From Bradyrhizobium sp. LHD-71 (GTDB taxonomy: Bacteria > Pseudomonadota > Alphaproteobacteria > Rhizobiales > Xanthobacteraceae), in NCBI RefSeq assembly GCF_031157255.1, contig NZ_JAVIFX010000032.1, positions 27,411 through 91,410 on the forward strand: 64,000 bases of DNA, written 5' to 3'. Shown piece after piece: positions 54,370-62,704 of this stretch (the first letter of the stretch is position 1; every line of letters begins with the position of its first letter). The notes beneath the pieces were generated by a model that did no database searches, was not told the DNA's origin, and saw nothing but the letters and a program-made list of their open reading frames with translations. The translations under genes were made by a program, and so were the position numbers.

Positions 54370-54477
54370 GCATGGCCGCAAACAAGGTAACGGCGGTACG
54401 CACGAGGCTGGGAAGGCGATCAACAGCTACGAACTTTTCGAAGCCGCCAGGGTGAAGAACCCGGCGGCTTTTTTTCT
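54370..54477 (+). ncRNA. Candidate small RNA
   Basis: A TACAAT hexamer at 54358-54363 fits a -10 box; the -35 region is not clear. About 7 bp later begins a ~108-nt stretch that ends in a terminator hairpin (54444-54471) and seven T. The only small ORF inside (ATG 54373) has 28 codons and no recognised content. No larger gene uses this terminator, since the nearest plus-strand gene ends 240 bp earlier. It remains a candidate. Confidence 0.35.
54444..54477 (+). terminator. Rho-independent terminator
   Basis: The stem AGCCGCC-AGGGT / ACCC-GGCGGCT has one bulge and a 4-5-nt loop, followed by TTTTTTT. It is oriented to the plus strand and is too far from the Gly-rich gene (about 240 bp) to be its obvious terminator, so it supports a separate short transcript. 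Confidence 0.75.
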
Positions 54478-54548
54478 GTGGTGACGCGACGACCGGCCGG
54501 AGCGTTGCCTTGCTGCCAGGGCACCGAGAGCGCCAGCAGCAATCGCCA

Positions 54549-54866
54549 CTATGAGGGTGACGGGCCCTTCCTCGGTTCGCGCTCTTCTTCGACCTGCCGT
54601 TCCGCTTCGAGCCAGAATTCCAGATCGCGGTCGGCCGGCCGGCCGGCCTGCTCCCACAGTTCGTAGGCGCGTGCCCGCACCTTGCCGCGCCGCATCATGC
54701 GGCGGAGCTTCTGCTTCATCTCCTCGGCGAAGCTCCTGAACCCGCGGGACGTGGTTTCGTCCTTGACGAGCGCGGCCGCTCGCGTGGCTAGCTCGATCTG
54801 GTGCTCTATCTTTTTCTGCTCGTCCACTGCCGACGCTGCCGTGGGAGGGAATGTTGTCAGAGCCAT
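54549..54866 (-). CDS. DUF2934 protein (long copy)
   Basis: This 105-residue helical protein has the DUF2934 motif RARAYELWEQAGRPADRDLEFWLEAERQ in the C-terminal half and a mainly charged N-terminal half (DEQKKIEHQIELATRAAALVK). DUF2934 is frequent in rhizobia, often in several copies, with no known function. A shorter DUF2934 gene lies 176 bp further upstream on the same strand. Confidence 0.78.
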   Translation of the reverse strand: MALTTFPPTAASAVDEQKKIEHQIELATRAAALVKDETTSRGFRSFAEEMKQKLRRMMRRGKVRARAYELWEQAGRPADRDLEFWLEAERQVEEEREPRKGPSPS

Positions 54867-55041
54867 GCTGGTCAGACACTGAATGCCTTTCCAGCAAATC
54901 CCGTTCCCTCAAGCACCCAAGGCCGCTGATTTTTTTCGGAGAACCGAGATCTGCTCTAAGCCACCTCGTATCCGATCCGACAGGGCTGACGGCTTTCACA
55001 GACCCATCCCAAGCCGAAGCAGAATGGGCAGGCCTTGTCGG

Positions 55042-55203
55042 TCACAACGTATCCGGCGTCCGCAATGTATTCGACTCGTCCTCGTTGCGCAGCTCCTGCT
55101 CGGCGGCGCGCCAAAATTCTTCGTCGCGACCTTCGGGCTTGCCCGCCTGCTCCCAGAGCTTGTGCGCACGTTCTCTGATCTCTTGCTCGGTCGGCTCGGG
55201 CAT
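55042..55203 (-). CDS. DUF2934 protein (short copy)
   Basis: ATG 55203 to TGA 55042-55044 gives 53 residues: PEPTEQEIRERAHKLWEQ, then GKPEGRDEEFWRAAEQEL and a short tail. Both halves of the DUF2934 motif are present, so it is a real gene although very short. It is the closest in-window relative of 54549-54866. The initiation region shows GCAGGAGAC upstream, a good ribosome-binding site. Confidence 0.82.
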   Translation of the reverse strand: MPEPTEQEIRERAHKLWEQAGKPEGRDEEFWRAAEQELRNEDESNTLRTPDTL

Positions 55204-55528
55204 GTCGTCTCCTGCTGATGAAGCACGGCCCCACCCTGGGGGGTATGGGGGGCTTGGAGGCGGGGCCGTGCAGACCAGCGATCGGCGGCGACGCTGGCCC
55301 GCGGAGTCAAGCCGCGATGGATGCGAGAGTTCCTATTCGTGCGAGAGCCGCGCCACGCGGCGCCAGCTCCATCAACTCGACTGATGAGCGTTGTGCACGT
55401 CGGTGGTAACGGAGGAAGGCGGACGGCAGAGCCAGGGATTCTCACGTCACACAACAAGCAACCTTCGAGAAGCCGCCCAAGGCGGAGCTTCGCTGGCGCG
55501 CAACGGCAACACTGGATGCGGCTAGAGA
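55204..55528. other. Intergenic region
   Basis: This is 325 bp between the short DUF2934 gene and the next small minus-strand gene. It contains a G-rich run (55230-55270) and no convincing ORF, repeat or terminator. It should hold the promoter for the short DUF2934 gene. Confidence 0.45.
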
Positions 55529-55732
55529 TCAGGACTTGTCGTGCGCGTACTTCTCCAGCAGCAGCCGATTATATTCTTCCCGCATGGCCTTCCGCGAGAT
55601 GTGGCCCTTTCGGTCCTTGGCAATCTTCAGAAGGTCGGGATCAGTCGGTGCCCGTGATTTCCGCCCAAATCTCGCAAAGAGCCGGGTCGCCGGCGCCGAC
55701 GCCGTTCCAAACAATCGGTCAAACCATCCCAT
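55529..55732 (-). CDS. Small basic protein of unknown function
   Basis: ATG 55732 gives 67 residues. It has an N-terminal amphipathic GWFDRLFGTASAP and a basic middle (RFGRKSRAP), then a helical C-terminus (LLKIAKDRKGHISRKAMREEYNRLLLEK). GGGAGGA lies just before the start. The upstream extension to 55810 crosses the promoter zone of the divergent Crp/Fnr gene and is less likely. No family is recognised. Confidence 0.6.
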   Translation of the reverse strand: MGWFDRLFGTASAPATRLFARFGRKSRAPTDPDLLKIAKDRKGHISRKAMREEYNRLLLEKYAHDKS

Positions 55733-56035
55733 CGTGTCCTCCCGGACAAAACGAAGATGAACGACAGTATCATCAGGAATTTGGAGGTCAAACGGACAGC
55801 GCAACTGCACTTTTCGAAAGGCGTATCACAAAACAAGGCCGCCGTGCGGAGTGAAAACCGAGCACTGGAAAAGCTGAGGGGGTCGTTCGTTCCGATTCGG
55901 GGGCTCAGACTAGTGCGCCGGTCTCTCCCCGTGTGCAAAAAATCGGGGGGCACGGTGCATTTGTGTGCACTTTCAGACGGTGGGTTCCTTTGGTGGAACG
56001 CTAAAAGCACTCACTCACTAATCGAGTGGAAGCGG

Positions 56036-56776
56036 ATGCGTTCTGAAGAATCCAACAGTGACGGCGCGCCTGAAAACGAGCTGCTGCGGTCACTTGCCCC
56101 CAAGGACTTCAGAAGTCTCAGACCCTATATGGATGAGATCGACGGGTATTCCGGCCAAGCTCTCTGCTATCCAGGCGATGCCGTCGAGAATATCTATTTT
56201 CCTTGCGGACCCACGCTGGTTTCCTTCGCCGTTGCGACCGATGATGATCGCGAGATTGAAGTTCTGCTGGTTGGACGGGAGGGAGCCGCAGGCGGCGTGA
56301 TCAGTCACGGCCTCCTGCCGGCCTACTCTCGCTTGGCAGTGAAAATGGCTGGGCCATTGGTCCGGCTCTCAGCCCGCAAGCTTTATGAGGCGCAACAAGA
56401 ATCGAGTGGGCTGAATCAACTGCTCGCCAGATATGCCGATTGCTTTGTGGCGCAAACTTTCCAATCAATTGCCTGCAACGCGGCGCATTCCATCGAGCAA
56501 CGGGCAGCGAAGTGGATCATCGATCTCGTGGAGCACACGGGTGCTGGCACTGTTCCACTCACGCATGAGCAGTTTGCAGGGATACTCGGAGTAGGGCGAA
56601 GCTACGCCAGCCGCGTCCTTCATGACTTCAAAGCTGCCGGCGTGATCGAGACCGCCCGCGGCAGTATCACCGTTCGCGACCTCAAAGCTCTTCATCGCAG
56701 TTCTTGCTCATGCAACTCGTCGGTCAAAAAGCATTTTGCCGAGGTTCTCCGAGCGGAAAGAAACGGCGGGAAGTGA
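56036..56776 (+). CDS. Crp/Fnr-family transcriptional regulator
   Basis: ATG 56036 is preferred (246 residues); the frame remains open to 55757 but that part looks non-coding. The N-terminal domain is a cNMP-binding-like barrel (ALCYPGDAVENIYFPCGPTLVSF, VLLVGREGAAGGV). The C-terminal winged helix shows LTHEQFAGILGVGRSYASRVLHDF followed by GVIETARGSITVRD. The Cys residues do not form the four-Cys Fnr cluster, so it is not a classical oxygen sensor. It stands near the DUF2934/DUF6894 genes; its targets are unknown. Confidence 0.85.
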   Translation: MRSEESNSDGAPENELLRSLAPKDFRSLRPYMDEIDGYSGQALCYPGDAVENIYFPCGPTLVSFAVATDDDREIEVLLVGREGAAGGVISHGLLPAYSRLAVKMAGPLVRLSARKLYEAQQESSGLNQLLARYADCFVAQTFQSIACNAAHSIEQRAAKWIIDLVEHTGAGTVPLTHEQFAGILGVGRSYASRVLHDFKAAGVIETARGSITVRDLKALHRSSCSCNSSVKKHFAEVLRAERNGGK

Positions 56777-56795
56777 CCCTTGTGATTGCTTGATC

Positions 56796-57011
56796 TCAGC
56801 GGTAGCGCTTCGTCATTACCCTGAGGATATATACGGGCGTGTCCTCGCTGACCACGCGCAGTGTCCAGTTCTCACCCGGTCGCAACCCATTCTCCACGTC
56901 CCGTACCAACCGGAGCGCAGCAGCCCAGGCGGCTTCATCGTCCTCCAGGAACTCGCCCGTCTCGTCCGTGTGTGGACGATTCCCCTCAAAATGAAAGTAG
57001 TACCTGCGCAT
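56796..57011 (-). CDS. DUF6894-type small protein
   Basis: ATG 57011 gives 71 residues with the family start MRRYYFHFEGNRPHTDETGEFL and the following DDEAAWAAALRLVRDVE, then NWTLRVVSEDTPVYILRV. This matches small proteins annotated as DUF6894 in rhizobia. The longer frame to 57053 is not needed. Its 3' end lies 19 bp from that of the Crp/Fnr gene, so the two converge. Function unknown. Confidence 0.78.
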   Translation of the reverse strand: MRRYYFHFEGNRPHTDETGEFLEDDEAAWAAALRLVRDVENGLRPGENWTLRVVSEDTPVYILRVMTKRYR

Positions 57012-57239
57012 TCGCCGCCAATGCACTACGCCGGTGGATGTTCCACGTGGCATTCTGCCTTCGCTCGGAAGGCTCCAATCTCAGGGGAACATTCTCCGCA
57101 AAGTTCGGAAAGTACGTCCATGCCGCCAGCTTCTCTCCTGGAGCTGAAGCGCTCACTCGCTAAAGTCCGATCACGCGCCCATCGCTCATGTAGCCATGGG
57201 TTACGACGCTGAGCGAACTGACGAGCAGCTTCTCATTGA

Positions 57240-57303
57240 CGCGGGGATGGAGCAGCCCCGGTAGCTCGTCAGGTGGTCATAGGTTTGAATCCTATCATCG
57301 CCA
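57240..57303 (+). pseudogene. Initiator tRNA(fMet) relic
   Basis: CGCGGGG-AT-GGAGCAGCC-C-CGGTAGCTCGTCAGG gives the acceptor and D-arm of an initiator tRNA with single-base insertions. GGTCATAGGTTTGAATCCTATCATCGCCA gives the variable loop, T-arm and 3' acceptor. The stretch in between, which should hold the anticodon arm (CTCATAACCTGAA-like), is missing. No working cloverleaf is possible. It lies at the 3' end of the TonB receptor gene and may be a trace of integration or duplication at a tRNA gene. Confidence 0.72.
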
Positions 57304-59523
57304 TCAGAGCCGAGCCGCTACTGTAAGACGCACCGCGAGGGGTTCTGCTGGGTGAACATGACGATCGGCGACGCCTTCGATAGGTTCACCCGGCAGTCGC
57401 GACACGTAGTAATATTCGATCTGGTTCGTGTGCGCATTGAAGAGGTTGAGCACGTCGAGCTGCACGCGTAGCCCGTTGTCGAATCGATATCCCGCGCGCG
57501 CGTTGAAAATGAGCGACGACAGCGACCGAACACTGTCGTCCTCGACAAGCGGTCGTGGTCCGAAATAGCGAGCTTTCAAAGCGCCGAACCAGCCGGTCTC
57601 GTTGCCGAAGGTAATGGCAGCGCTTCCTACCCATGCCGGCGCGCCGGGTATGCGGTCGCCCACAGGGTCAATGTTGGTAAAGCGCGCGCGGGTGTAGGCG
57701 AGATCGAGATCGACCGACAGCCAAGGCAGCGGCTTGTATTGGTTCACCCACTCGACACCGACCCGGCGGCTCGGCCGGCTCGGCTCGGTCGTACCAGCGT
57801 CGCCGACGAATAGAAGCTCGGAATCGAAATCGAGAACGAATAGTGCGACCGAGCTGGTGAGGCCGTTGATGGGTCTGGTGCGAACGCCGACTTCCGCACC
57901 GCGTGACCGCACCAGCAACGGCACACGATCGAGCGGCGTCACTTTGTCATTGGGATCAACCGTGATGGTCGCGCCCCTGATATCGTTGCTGTGCAAGCCG
58001 TACCCGGCATTGCCGTAGAGTTCAGTCTTGAACCACGGGCCAAGCACGATGCCGGCCTTGGGGCTCACCATCGAAGCCTGCGCATTCCCTGAATTTTCCG
58101 GCGTGTCACTCAGCACACGCCCCGCGAACAAATCTTCCCGGATGCCGACCGTCGTGCGCAGCCAGTCGGTCCAACGCGTCGTGCTGTCGGTCCATATGCC
58201 GACGTTGCCCTCCTGCACCCGATCCTCGCGCACGGTCGAAAGCCAATTTCGCTGCTCGGTCTTGAACAGGCCCACCTGGATGTCGTCGTAGCGGGTCTGC
58301 ACACCCACGCGGGTCTGAGTCTCAAGGCTGCCAAACCGCCAGTCAAAAGCGTGTCGTGCATCGAAGCCGCCGACCGATCGGCGATCGAGTTGGTTGAACT
58401 GGTCGCCATTGACGGGATTGTCGAGAAAGTACGTGAAGTTGTTGTAGAGCTGCAGGTCTGAACGAATAGCGTAGGCGCTGACGTTGGTCTGGCCGTACGC
58501 GCTTGAATGGGCAAAATTGGCGGACAAGCTGAACCGACTGGAGACGCCCCCATCAGTCGGATCGATCGTCCCCCAGCGATTAATCAAGCCTTGATCGATG
58601 GCCCTCTGCGCGACCTGATCGGTGGAATTCCAGGCGTTGGCATAGGCCATGCCGCTCAGAGTGAAGCCATCGGTCACGGTGCCCTGACTATAGCGCAGCA
58701 GACCATTGATCTTGCGCACATCGTCCGGAACATCCCATGGACCGTTATACTTTGTACCTTCGATGGCCGAGAGCAGAGTGCCGTCGCCGACGGTCGCGGA
58801 TCCCGCCGTCACGGCACGGCGGTACCCGAAGCTGCCAAGGCTCACTTCGGCGATGTTTCTGGGCAGTTTATTGACATAGTCGATTCCGACAGCTCCGGCC
58901 GAGCCGAAATCGCCAACATCTGCGAAGTATGGCCCCTTGCGTACGTTCACCGACTGGATCAGCTCCGGAATCAGGAAGTTGATATCGGCATAGCCTTGCC
59001 CATGGCCATGGGTCGGCATGTTGACGGGCATGCCGTCCACGGTAATGGCCAGATCCGTCCCGTGGTCGAGATTGAAGCCGCGTAGAAAATATTGGTTGGC
59101 TTTGCCTTCTCCGGAATGCTGCGTGACAATCAAGCCAGGAACGATCTCCAGGGCTTCGCCGGGCCGGGTGAACGGTACTGCATTTACTTCAGCCCCCGCG
59201 AAGCGGATCGCGCTGGCAGCCGTCGGTCGCAAAGCATTCGGGCCATCAGATGAAGATGCTGGCATGACGCCACCGGACTCTCCGATCGAGAGCTCTTGTG
59301 TGGGGCGGGCTACAGACCTGTTGCGCATCTCCCGGTTTGGCAACGGCTTTTGCCGCGCGACCCGCTTGGGGCCTGCGGTTGGACCGGTGACGGTGACCGG
59401 GGGCAGCTGACCGACCTGCCGCGCTGAAACCTGCTGCGCCTCGGCAGGAATCGCGATCATGGCGGACGACGCAGTCGCGGAAAATATCCGCAAAAAAGCT
59501 TTGCGCACCCGGGACGCCCCCAC
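57304..59523 (-). CDS. TonB-dependent outer-membrane receptor
   Basis: This 739-residue protein has an N-terminal signal (FLRIFSATASSAMIAIPAEAQ), a plug domain with GEALEIVPGLIVTQHSGEGKANQYFLRGFNLDHG and VDGMPVNMPTHGHGQGYADINF, and a 22-strand-type barrel to the C-terminus, which ends with an aromatic/hydrophobic residue pattern (VRLTVAARL). It takes up a metal complex or another large ligand using TonB energy. The ligand cannot be told. No ABC transporter or siderophore gene is near. A possible DUF2946 relic, often seen near such receptors, lies upstream on the opposite strand. Confidence 0.9.
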   Translation of the reverse strand: MGASRVRKAFLRIFSATASSAMIAIPAEAQQVSARQVGQLPPVTVTGPTAGPKRVARQKPLPNREMRNRSVARPTQELSIGESGGVMPASSSDGPNALRPTAASAIRFAGAEVNAVPFTRPGEALEIVPGLIVTQHSGEGKANQYFLRGFNLDHGTDLAITVDGMPVNMPTHGHGQGYADINFLIPELIQSVNVRKGPYFADVGDFGSAGAVGIDYVNKLPRNIAEVSLGSFGYRRAVTAGSATVGDGTLLSAIEGTKYNGPWDVPDDVRKINGLLRYSQGTVTDGFTLSGMAYANAWNSTDQVAQRAIDQGLINRWGTIDPTDGGVSSRFSLSANFAHSSAYGQTNVSAYAIRSDLQLYNNFTYFLDNPVNGDQFNQLDRRSVGGFDARHAFDWRFGSLETQTRVGVQTRYDDIQVGLFKTEQRNWLSTVREDRVQEGNVGIWTDSTTRWTDWLRTTVGIREDLFAGRVLSDTPENSGNAQASMVSPKAGIVLGPWFKTELYGNAGYGLHSNDIRGATITVDPNDKVTPLDRVPLLVRSRGAEVGVRTRPINGLTSSVALFVLDFDSELLFVGDAGTTEPSRPSRRVGVEWVNQYKPLPWLSVDLDLAYTRARFTNIDPVGDRIPGAPAWVGSAAITFGNETGWFGALKARYFGPRPLVEDDSVRSLSSLIFNARAGYRFDNGLRVQLDVLNLFNAHTNQIEYYYVSRLPGEPIEGVADRHVHPAEPLAVRLTVAARL

Positions 59524-59932
59524 TCACTTCCAACAGCAGTTCACTTGGCTGCAGCCATTCCGATCCCGCTCCGCAGGCTACCAGCGCAAGTATGACGTTT
59601 CAATCGGTTTATCATACTATCCGCCCTCGCGAGGGCCGCGTGGTCCTTGGGCAAGGTCAGACTTGTTGCTTTGAGGCACCTTGGCGCTCGTTTGGCTCGG
59701 TTCACTCGCCACTGCAGACGCTCGCGACCTTTGCATTAGCGCCGTTGATGCAAATCCCACCCCTGCAGACGCGGACAAAGACGGCGGCAAGATCGCGATC
59801 CATTGTCCATTGTGCTTAGGTCATCATGGGTGCGAAACAGGGATAGCCGGCTCCTTTTGGCAGCAAAGGAGTTGCCGAGTCGATTGCGAGCAAACTCGTG
59901 TTTGCTCAAAGCCGCGCCGCTAACCGCGGCAG
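59524..59932 (+). other. Intergenic region with a possible DUF2946-like relic
   Basis: These 409 bp lie between the TonB receptor start and the 3' end of the dehydrogenase gene. Between about 59675 and 59840 the plus strand can be read as ALVWLGSLATADARDLCISAVDANP then GGKIAIHCPLCLGHHG. The HCPLC motif, the acidic-Pro linker and the order of parts resemble small DUF2946 proteins. It has no clear start, and its 5' part may be frameshifted. The rest should include the TonB receptor promoter. Confidence 0.3.
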
Positions 59933-61105
59933 TCAAGTCATCCGAACCCAGACGCCGTTGGCCGCGGATGACTTCACCGCAGCATCGATCAACTTCACAC
60001 CTGCAAGCCCATCCTCGACCGTCGGAAAGACGACATCGGGATGCGGCTTTTCGCCGGCCGTTGCCGCACGGATGGCGCGCGCCGCCTCGGCATAGATTGT
60101 TGCGAAACCTTCAAGGTAGCCCTCGGGATGTCCCGATGGAATGCGGGTGACCCGACTCGCCTCGCGCGATGCTCCGGCGCCGCCGCGGGTCAGGAGCTGC
60201 CTGGGCCTGCCGTACGGTGTGAACCAAAGTTGATTTGGATTCTCTTGCGCCCATTCGAGACCCCCTTTGCTCCCGTAGACACGCAGCGTGAGCCCGTTCT
60301 CATTGCCGACGGCAACTTGGCTCGCCCACAGCATGCCCCTGGCGCCGCCCTTCCACTTGAGGAGGATCTGGACATCATCATCGAGGCGCCGCCCCTCGAC
60401 AAACGTCGACAATTGAGCGAGCAGCTCGTCGAGCTCGAGCCCGGTGACGAAGCAGGCAAGATTGTAGGCATGGGTGCCGATGTCACCGATGCACCCACCG
60501 ACTCCGGACCGGGACGGGTCCGTACGCCATGCCGCCTGCTTCTGGCCGGTGGCTTCCACCCGCTCCGTAAGCCAATCCTGCAGATACTCGACCTTGACGA
60601 GACGGATCTCGCCGAGATCACCATTTGCCACCATGGCGCGCGCTTGCCGGACCATGGGATAGCCGGTGTAGTTGTGCGTGCGACGAAGATCCTGCCGGTC
60701 TTCCTGACCAGCGCCACCAGTTCCAGCCTCGGCGACCGTTGACGTCAGCGGCTTGTCGCAGATGACGTGGACGCCAGCTTCGAGAAACGCCTTGGCGACC
60801 GGGCCGTGCATGTGATTGGGCGTCACGATCGAAACCGCCTCGATGCCATCTGCTCTCGCAGCTTCAGCCCGCGCCATCTCCTCGAAAGAGCCATAGGCAC
60901 GGTCGTCAGCAATGCCGAGGTCCTTTGCGGAGGCTTTCGCTCGATCCGGATCCGACGCGAGCGCGCCGGCCACCAGTTCGAACTGGTCGTCGATGCGAGC
61001 GGCAATGCGATGGATGGCCCCGATGAAAGCACCTTGGCCGCCGCCGACCATCCCGAGACGGATACGACGATAGCCGCCAGTTCCATTGCCTGCTTCGATA
61101 GCCAT
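59933..61105 (-). CDS. Gfo/Idh/MocA-family NAD(P)-dependent oxidoreductase (contains a compensated frameshift)
   Basis: This 390-residue protein has a Rossmann N-terminus (IRLGMVGGGQGAFIGAIHR), TPNHMHGPVAKAFLEAGVHVICDKPL (the EKP-like catalytic Lys) and a dimeric alpha/beta domain with GDIGTHAYNLACFVTG. Right after TSTVAEA about 15 residues (AGTGGAGQEDRQDLRR) are alien. The next frame in the same DNA reads ELVALVRKTGRIFV, as the family expects, before the main frame returns at THNYTGYP. Two opposite one-base indels near 60727 and 60685 explain it. It is 14 bp after the isomerase gene, probably one operon for a sugar or polyol. Confidence 0.87.
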   Translation of the reverse strand: MAIEAGNGTGGYRRIRLGMVGGGQGAFIGAIHRIAARIDDQFELVAGALASDPDRAKASAKDLGIADDRAYGSFEEMARAEAARADGIEAVSIVTPNHMHGPVAKAFLEAGVHVICDKPLTSTVAEAGTGGAGQEDRQDLRRTHNYTGYPMVRQARAMVANGDLGEIRLVKVEYLQDWLTERVEATGQKQAAWRTDPSRSGVGGCIGDIGTHAYNLACFVTGLELDELLAQLSTFVEGRRLDDDVQILLKWKGGARGMLWASQVAVGNENGLTLRVYGSKGGLEWAQENPNQLWFTPYGRPRQLLTRGGAGASREASRVTRIPSGHPEGYLEGFATIYAEAARAIRAATAGEKPHPDVVFPTVEDGLAGVKLIDAAVKSSAANGVWVRMT

Positions 61106-61119
61106 GTTGCACCCTCTCT

Positions 61120-62175
61120 TCAGGTGATGCCGAGCATCTTGCGGTTGGCAGCATCGTCAGCGCCGGTGCCTGCGAAGTCGTCGAAGGCTCTCTCAGTAAC
61201 CCGGATGATATGGTCTCGGATGAACTCGGCACCCTCGCGCGCGCCTTGCTCGGGATGTTTCAGGGCACACTCCCACTCGAGCACCGCCCAGCTGTCGTAG
61301 TCGTATTGCGTGAGCTTCGAGAAAATGGCGCCGAAATCGACCTGACCATCGCCGGGCGACCGGAAGCGCCCGGCACGGTCAACCCAGCTCTGGAATCCCC
61401 CATAGACGCCCTGGCGGCCAGTCGGGTTGAATTCGGCGTCCTTGACGTGAAATGCCTTGATGCGCTGGTGGTAGATGTCGATGTAGTCGAGATAATCGAG
61501 CTGTTGCAGGACGAAGTGCGAGGGATCGTAGAGCAGGTTCGCGCGCTTGTGGTCATTCACCCGCGCGAGGAACATCTCGTAGGAGACACCGTCGTGAAGG
61601 TCTTCGCCAGGATGGATCTCATAGGCGAGATCGACACCGTGCTCGTCGGCATAGTCGAGGATGGGCCGCCAGCGCCTGGCGAGTTCGTCGAAGGCCGTCT
61701 CGATCAGGCCAGCGGGACGCTGCGGCCAAGGGTAGACATAGGGCCAGGCAAGCGCGCCGGAGAAAGTCGCCTGGGCAGTAAGCCCGAGTCGCCTGGACGC
61801 AAGAATGGCGCGCTTGACCTGATCGACCGCCCATTCCGTGCGGGCCTTGGCGTTGCCGCGCACTTCCGGCACGGCGAAGCCGTCGAATGCCGCGTCATAG
61901 GCGGGATGAACGGCGACGAGCTGGCCTTGGAGATGCGTCGAAAGTTCGGTGATGGCAAGGCCGTGGCGGGCCGCGACACCCGTCACCTCGTCGGCATAGG
62001 CTTGAGACTCCGAAGCCTTTTTCAGATCGAAGAGCCGGCCATCCCAACTCGGAATCTGAATGCCCTTGTAGCCCAAGGAGGCGGCCCAGCCGCACATCGT
62101 GTCGAGCGAGTTGAACGGCGCCGCGTCGGCAGCGAACTGAGCGAGGAATATCGCAGGACCTTTGATCATCTTCAT
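61120..62175 (-). CDS. Sugar phosphate isomerase/epimerase (xylose-isomerase-like TIM barrel)
   Basis: ATG 62175 with GGAAGGAA just upstream gives 351 residues. KGPAIFLAQFAADAAPFNSL starts the barrel. LDYADEHGVDLAYEIHPGEDLHDG carries the metal-binding Glu/His region, NLLYDPSHFVLQQLDYLDYI and FHVKDAEFNPTG hold further ligand residues, and WAVLEWECALKHPEQGA is near the end. The family includes inosose dehydratases and hydroxypyruvate isomerases. With the Gfo/Idh/MocA gene that follows it fits a small carbohydrate-conversion operon. The frame is open upstream to 62604, but the promoter region and palindromic repeats lie there. Confidence 0.88.
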   Translation of the reverse strand: MKMIKGPAIFLAQFAADAAPFNSLDTMCGWAASLGYKGIQIPSWDGRLFDLKKASESQAYADEVTGVAARHGLAITELSTHLQGQLVAVHPAYDAAFDGFAVPEVRGNAKARTEWAVDQVKRAILASRRLGLTAQATFSGALAWPYVYPWPQRPAGLIETAFDELARRWRPILDYADEHGVDLAYEIHPGEDLHDGVSYEMFLARVNDHKRANLLYDPSHFVLQQLDYLDYIDIYHQRIKAFHVKDAEFNPTGRQGVYGGFQSWVDRAGRFRSPGDGQVDFGAIFSKLTQYDYDSWAVLEWECALKHPEQGAREGAEFIRDHIIRVTERAFDDFAGTGADDAANRKMLGIT

Positions 62176-62420
62176 CGATTGTTTCCTTCCCCTTGGACGT
62201 TCTTTTGGGGCGAATGCCTGATGGCGTGAGCGACAATCAATTCGGGCGCGCTCGGCTGAGCGATAGTCCGCAACTGAACACGTTGCTCCCACTTCCCAAC
62301 GCTCTGGACCCATCATCCGGATCGCTTTTCTTGGTGCGAGGATGCCGGCCATCAAGGGAGAGCGCAATACCGGACTATGCGCGCCGGGGCTATCGCATTT
62401 GGGAGTTTTCCCTGCGGCCA

Positions 62421-62461
62421 TCCTTCGAGACGCCCGCTTGGGCGGGCTCCTCAGGATGAGG
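62421..62461. repeat. Palindromic repeat unit A (REP-like)
   Basis: The core TCCTTCGAGACGCCCGC-TTG-GGCGGGCTCCTCAGGATGAGG has an inner stem (GCCCGC/GCGGGC) and outer homology to repeat B in opposite orientation. Repeats of this kind are common between genes in Bradyrhizobium and Rhodopseudomonas genomes, as I recall. They may serve as mRNA stabilisers or as IS targets. Confidence 0.75.
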
Positions 62462-62508
62462 ACGGAGTTCGCGGCGGCAGTTTCAACGAGCGCTGACGTT
62501 AGATGAGC

Positions 62509-62545
62509 CTCATCCTGAGGAGGCGCGTAAGCGCCGTCTCGAAAG
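62509..62545. repeat. Palindromic repeat unit B (REP-like), inverted relative to A
   Basis: CCTCATCCTGAGGAGGCGCGT-AA-GCGCCGTCTCGAAAG is the reverse-complement version of repeat A with changes in the middle stem. The pair A-B is separated by 47 bp and can fold into one large hairpin, the layout of a bounded REP doublet. Confidence 0.75.
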
Positions 62546-62704
62546 ACCAGGCGTGGGCGCAAGCCGCCGCCACAAGTCATATGCGATAGCCCTGGACTGC
62601 GCACGGGGAGGCTCTAGAGCGAGATCGGCAGTGTCAGCGAAAGCAATCGTACGGACGCGGCTCCGCATTCTCGCGGCTGAATTCGCCCGAGCTTTGCTTG
62701 ATCG

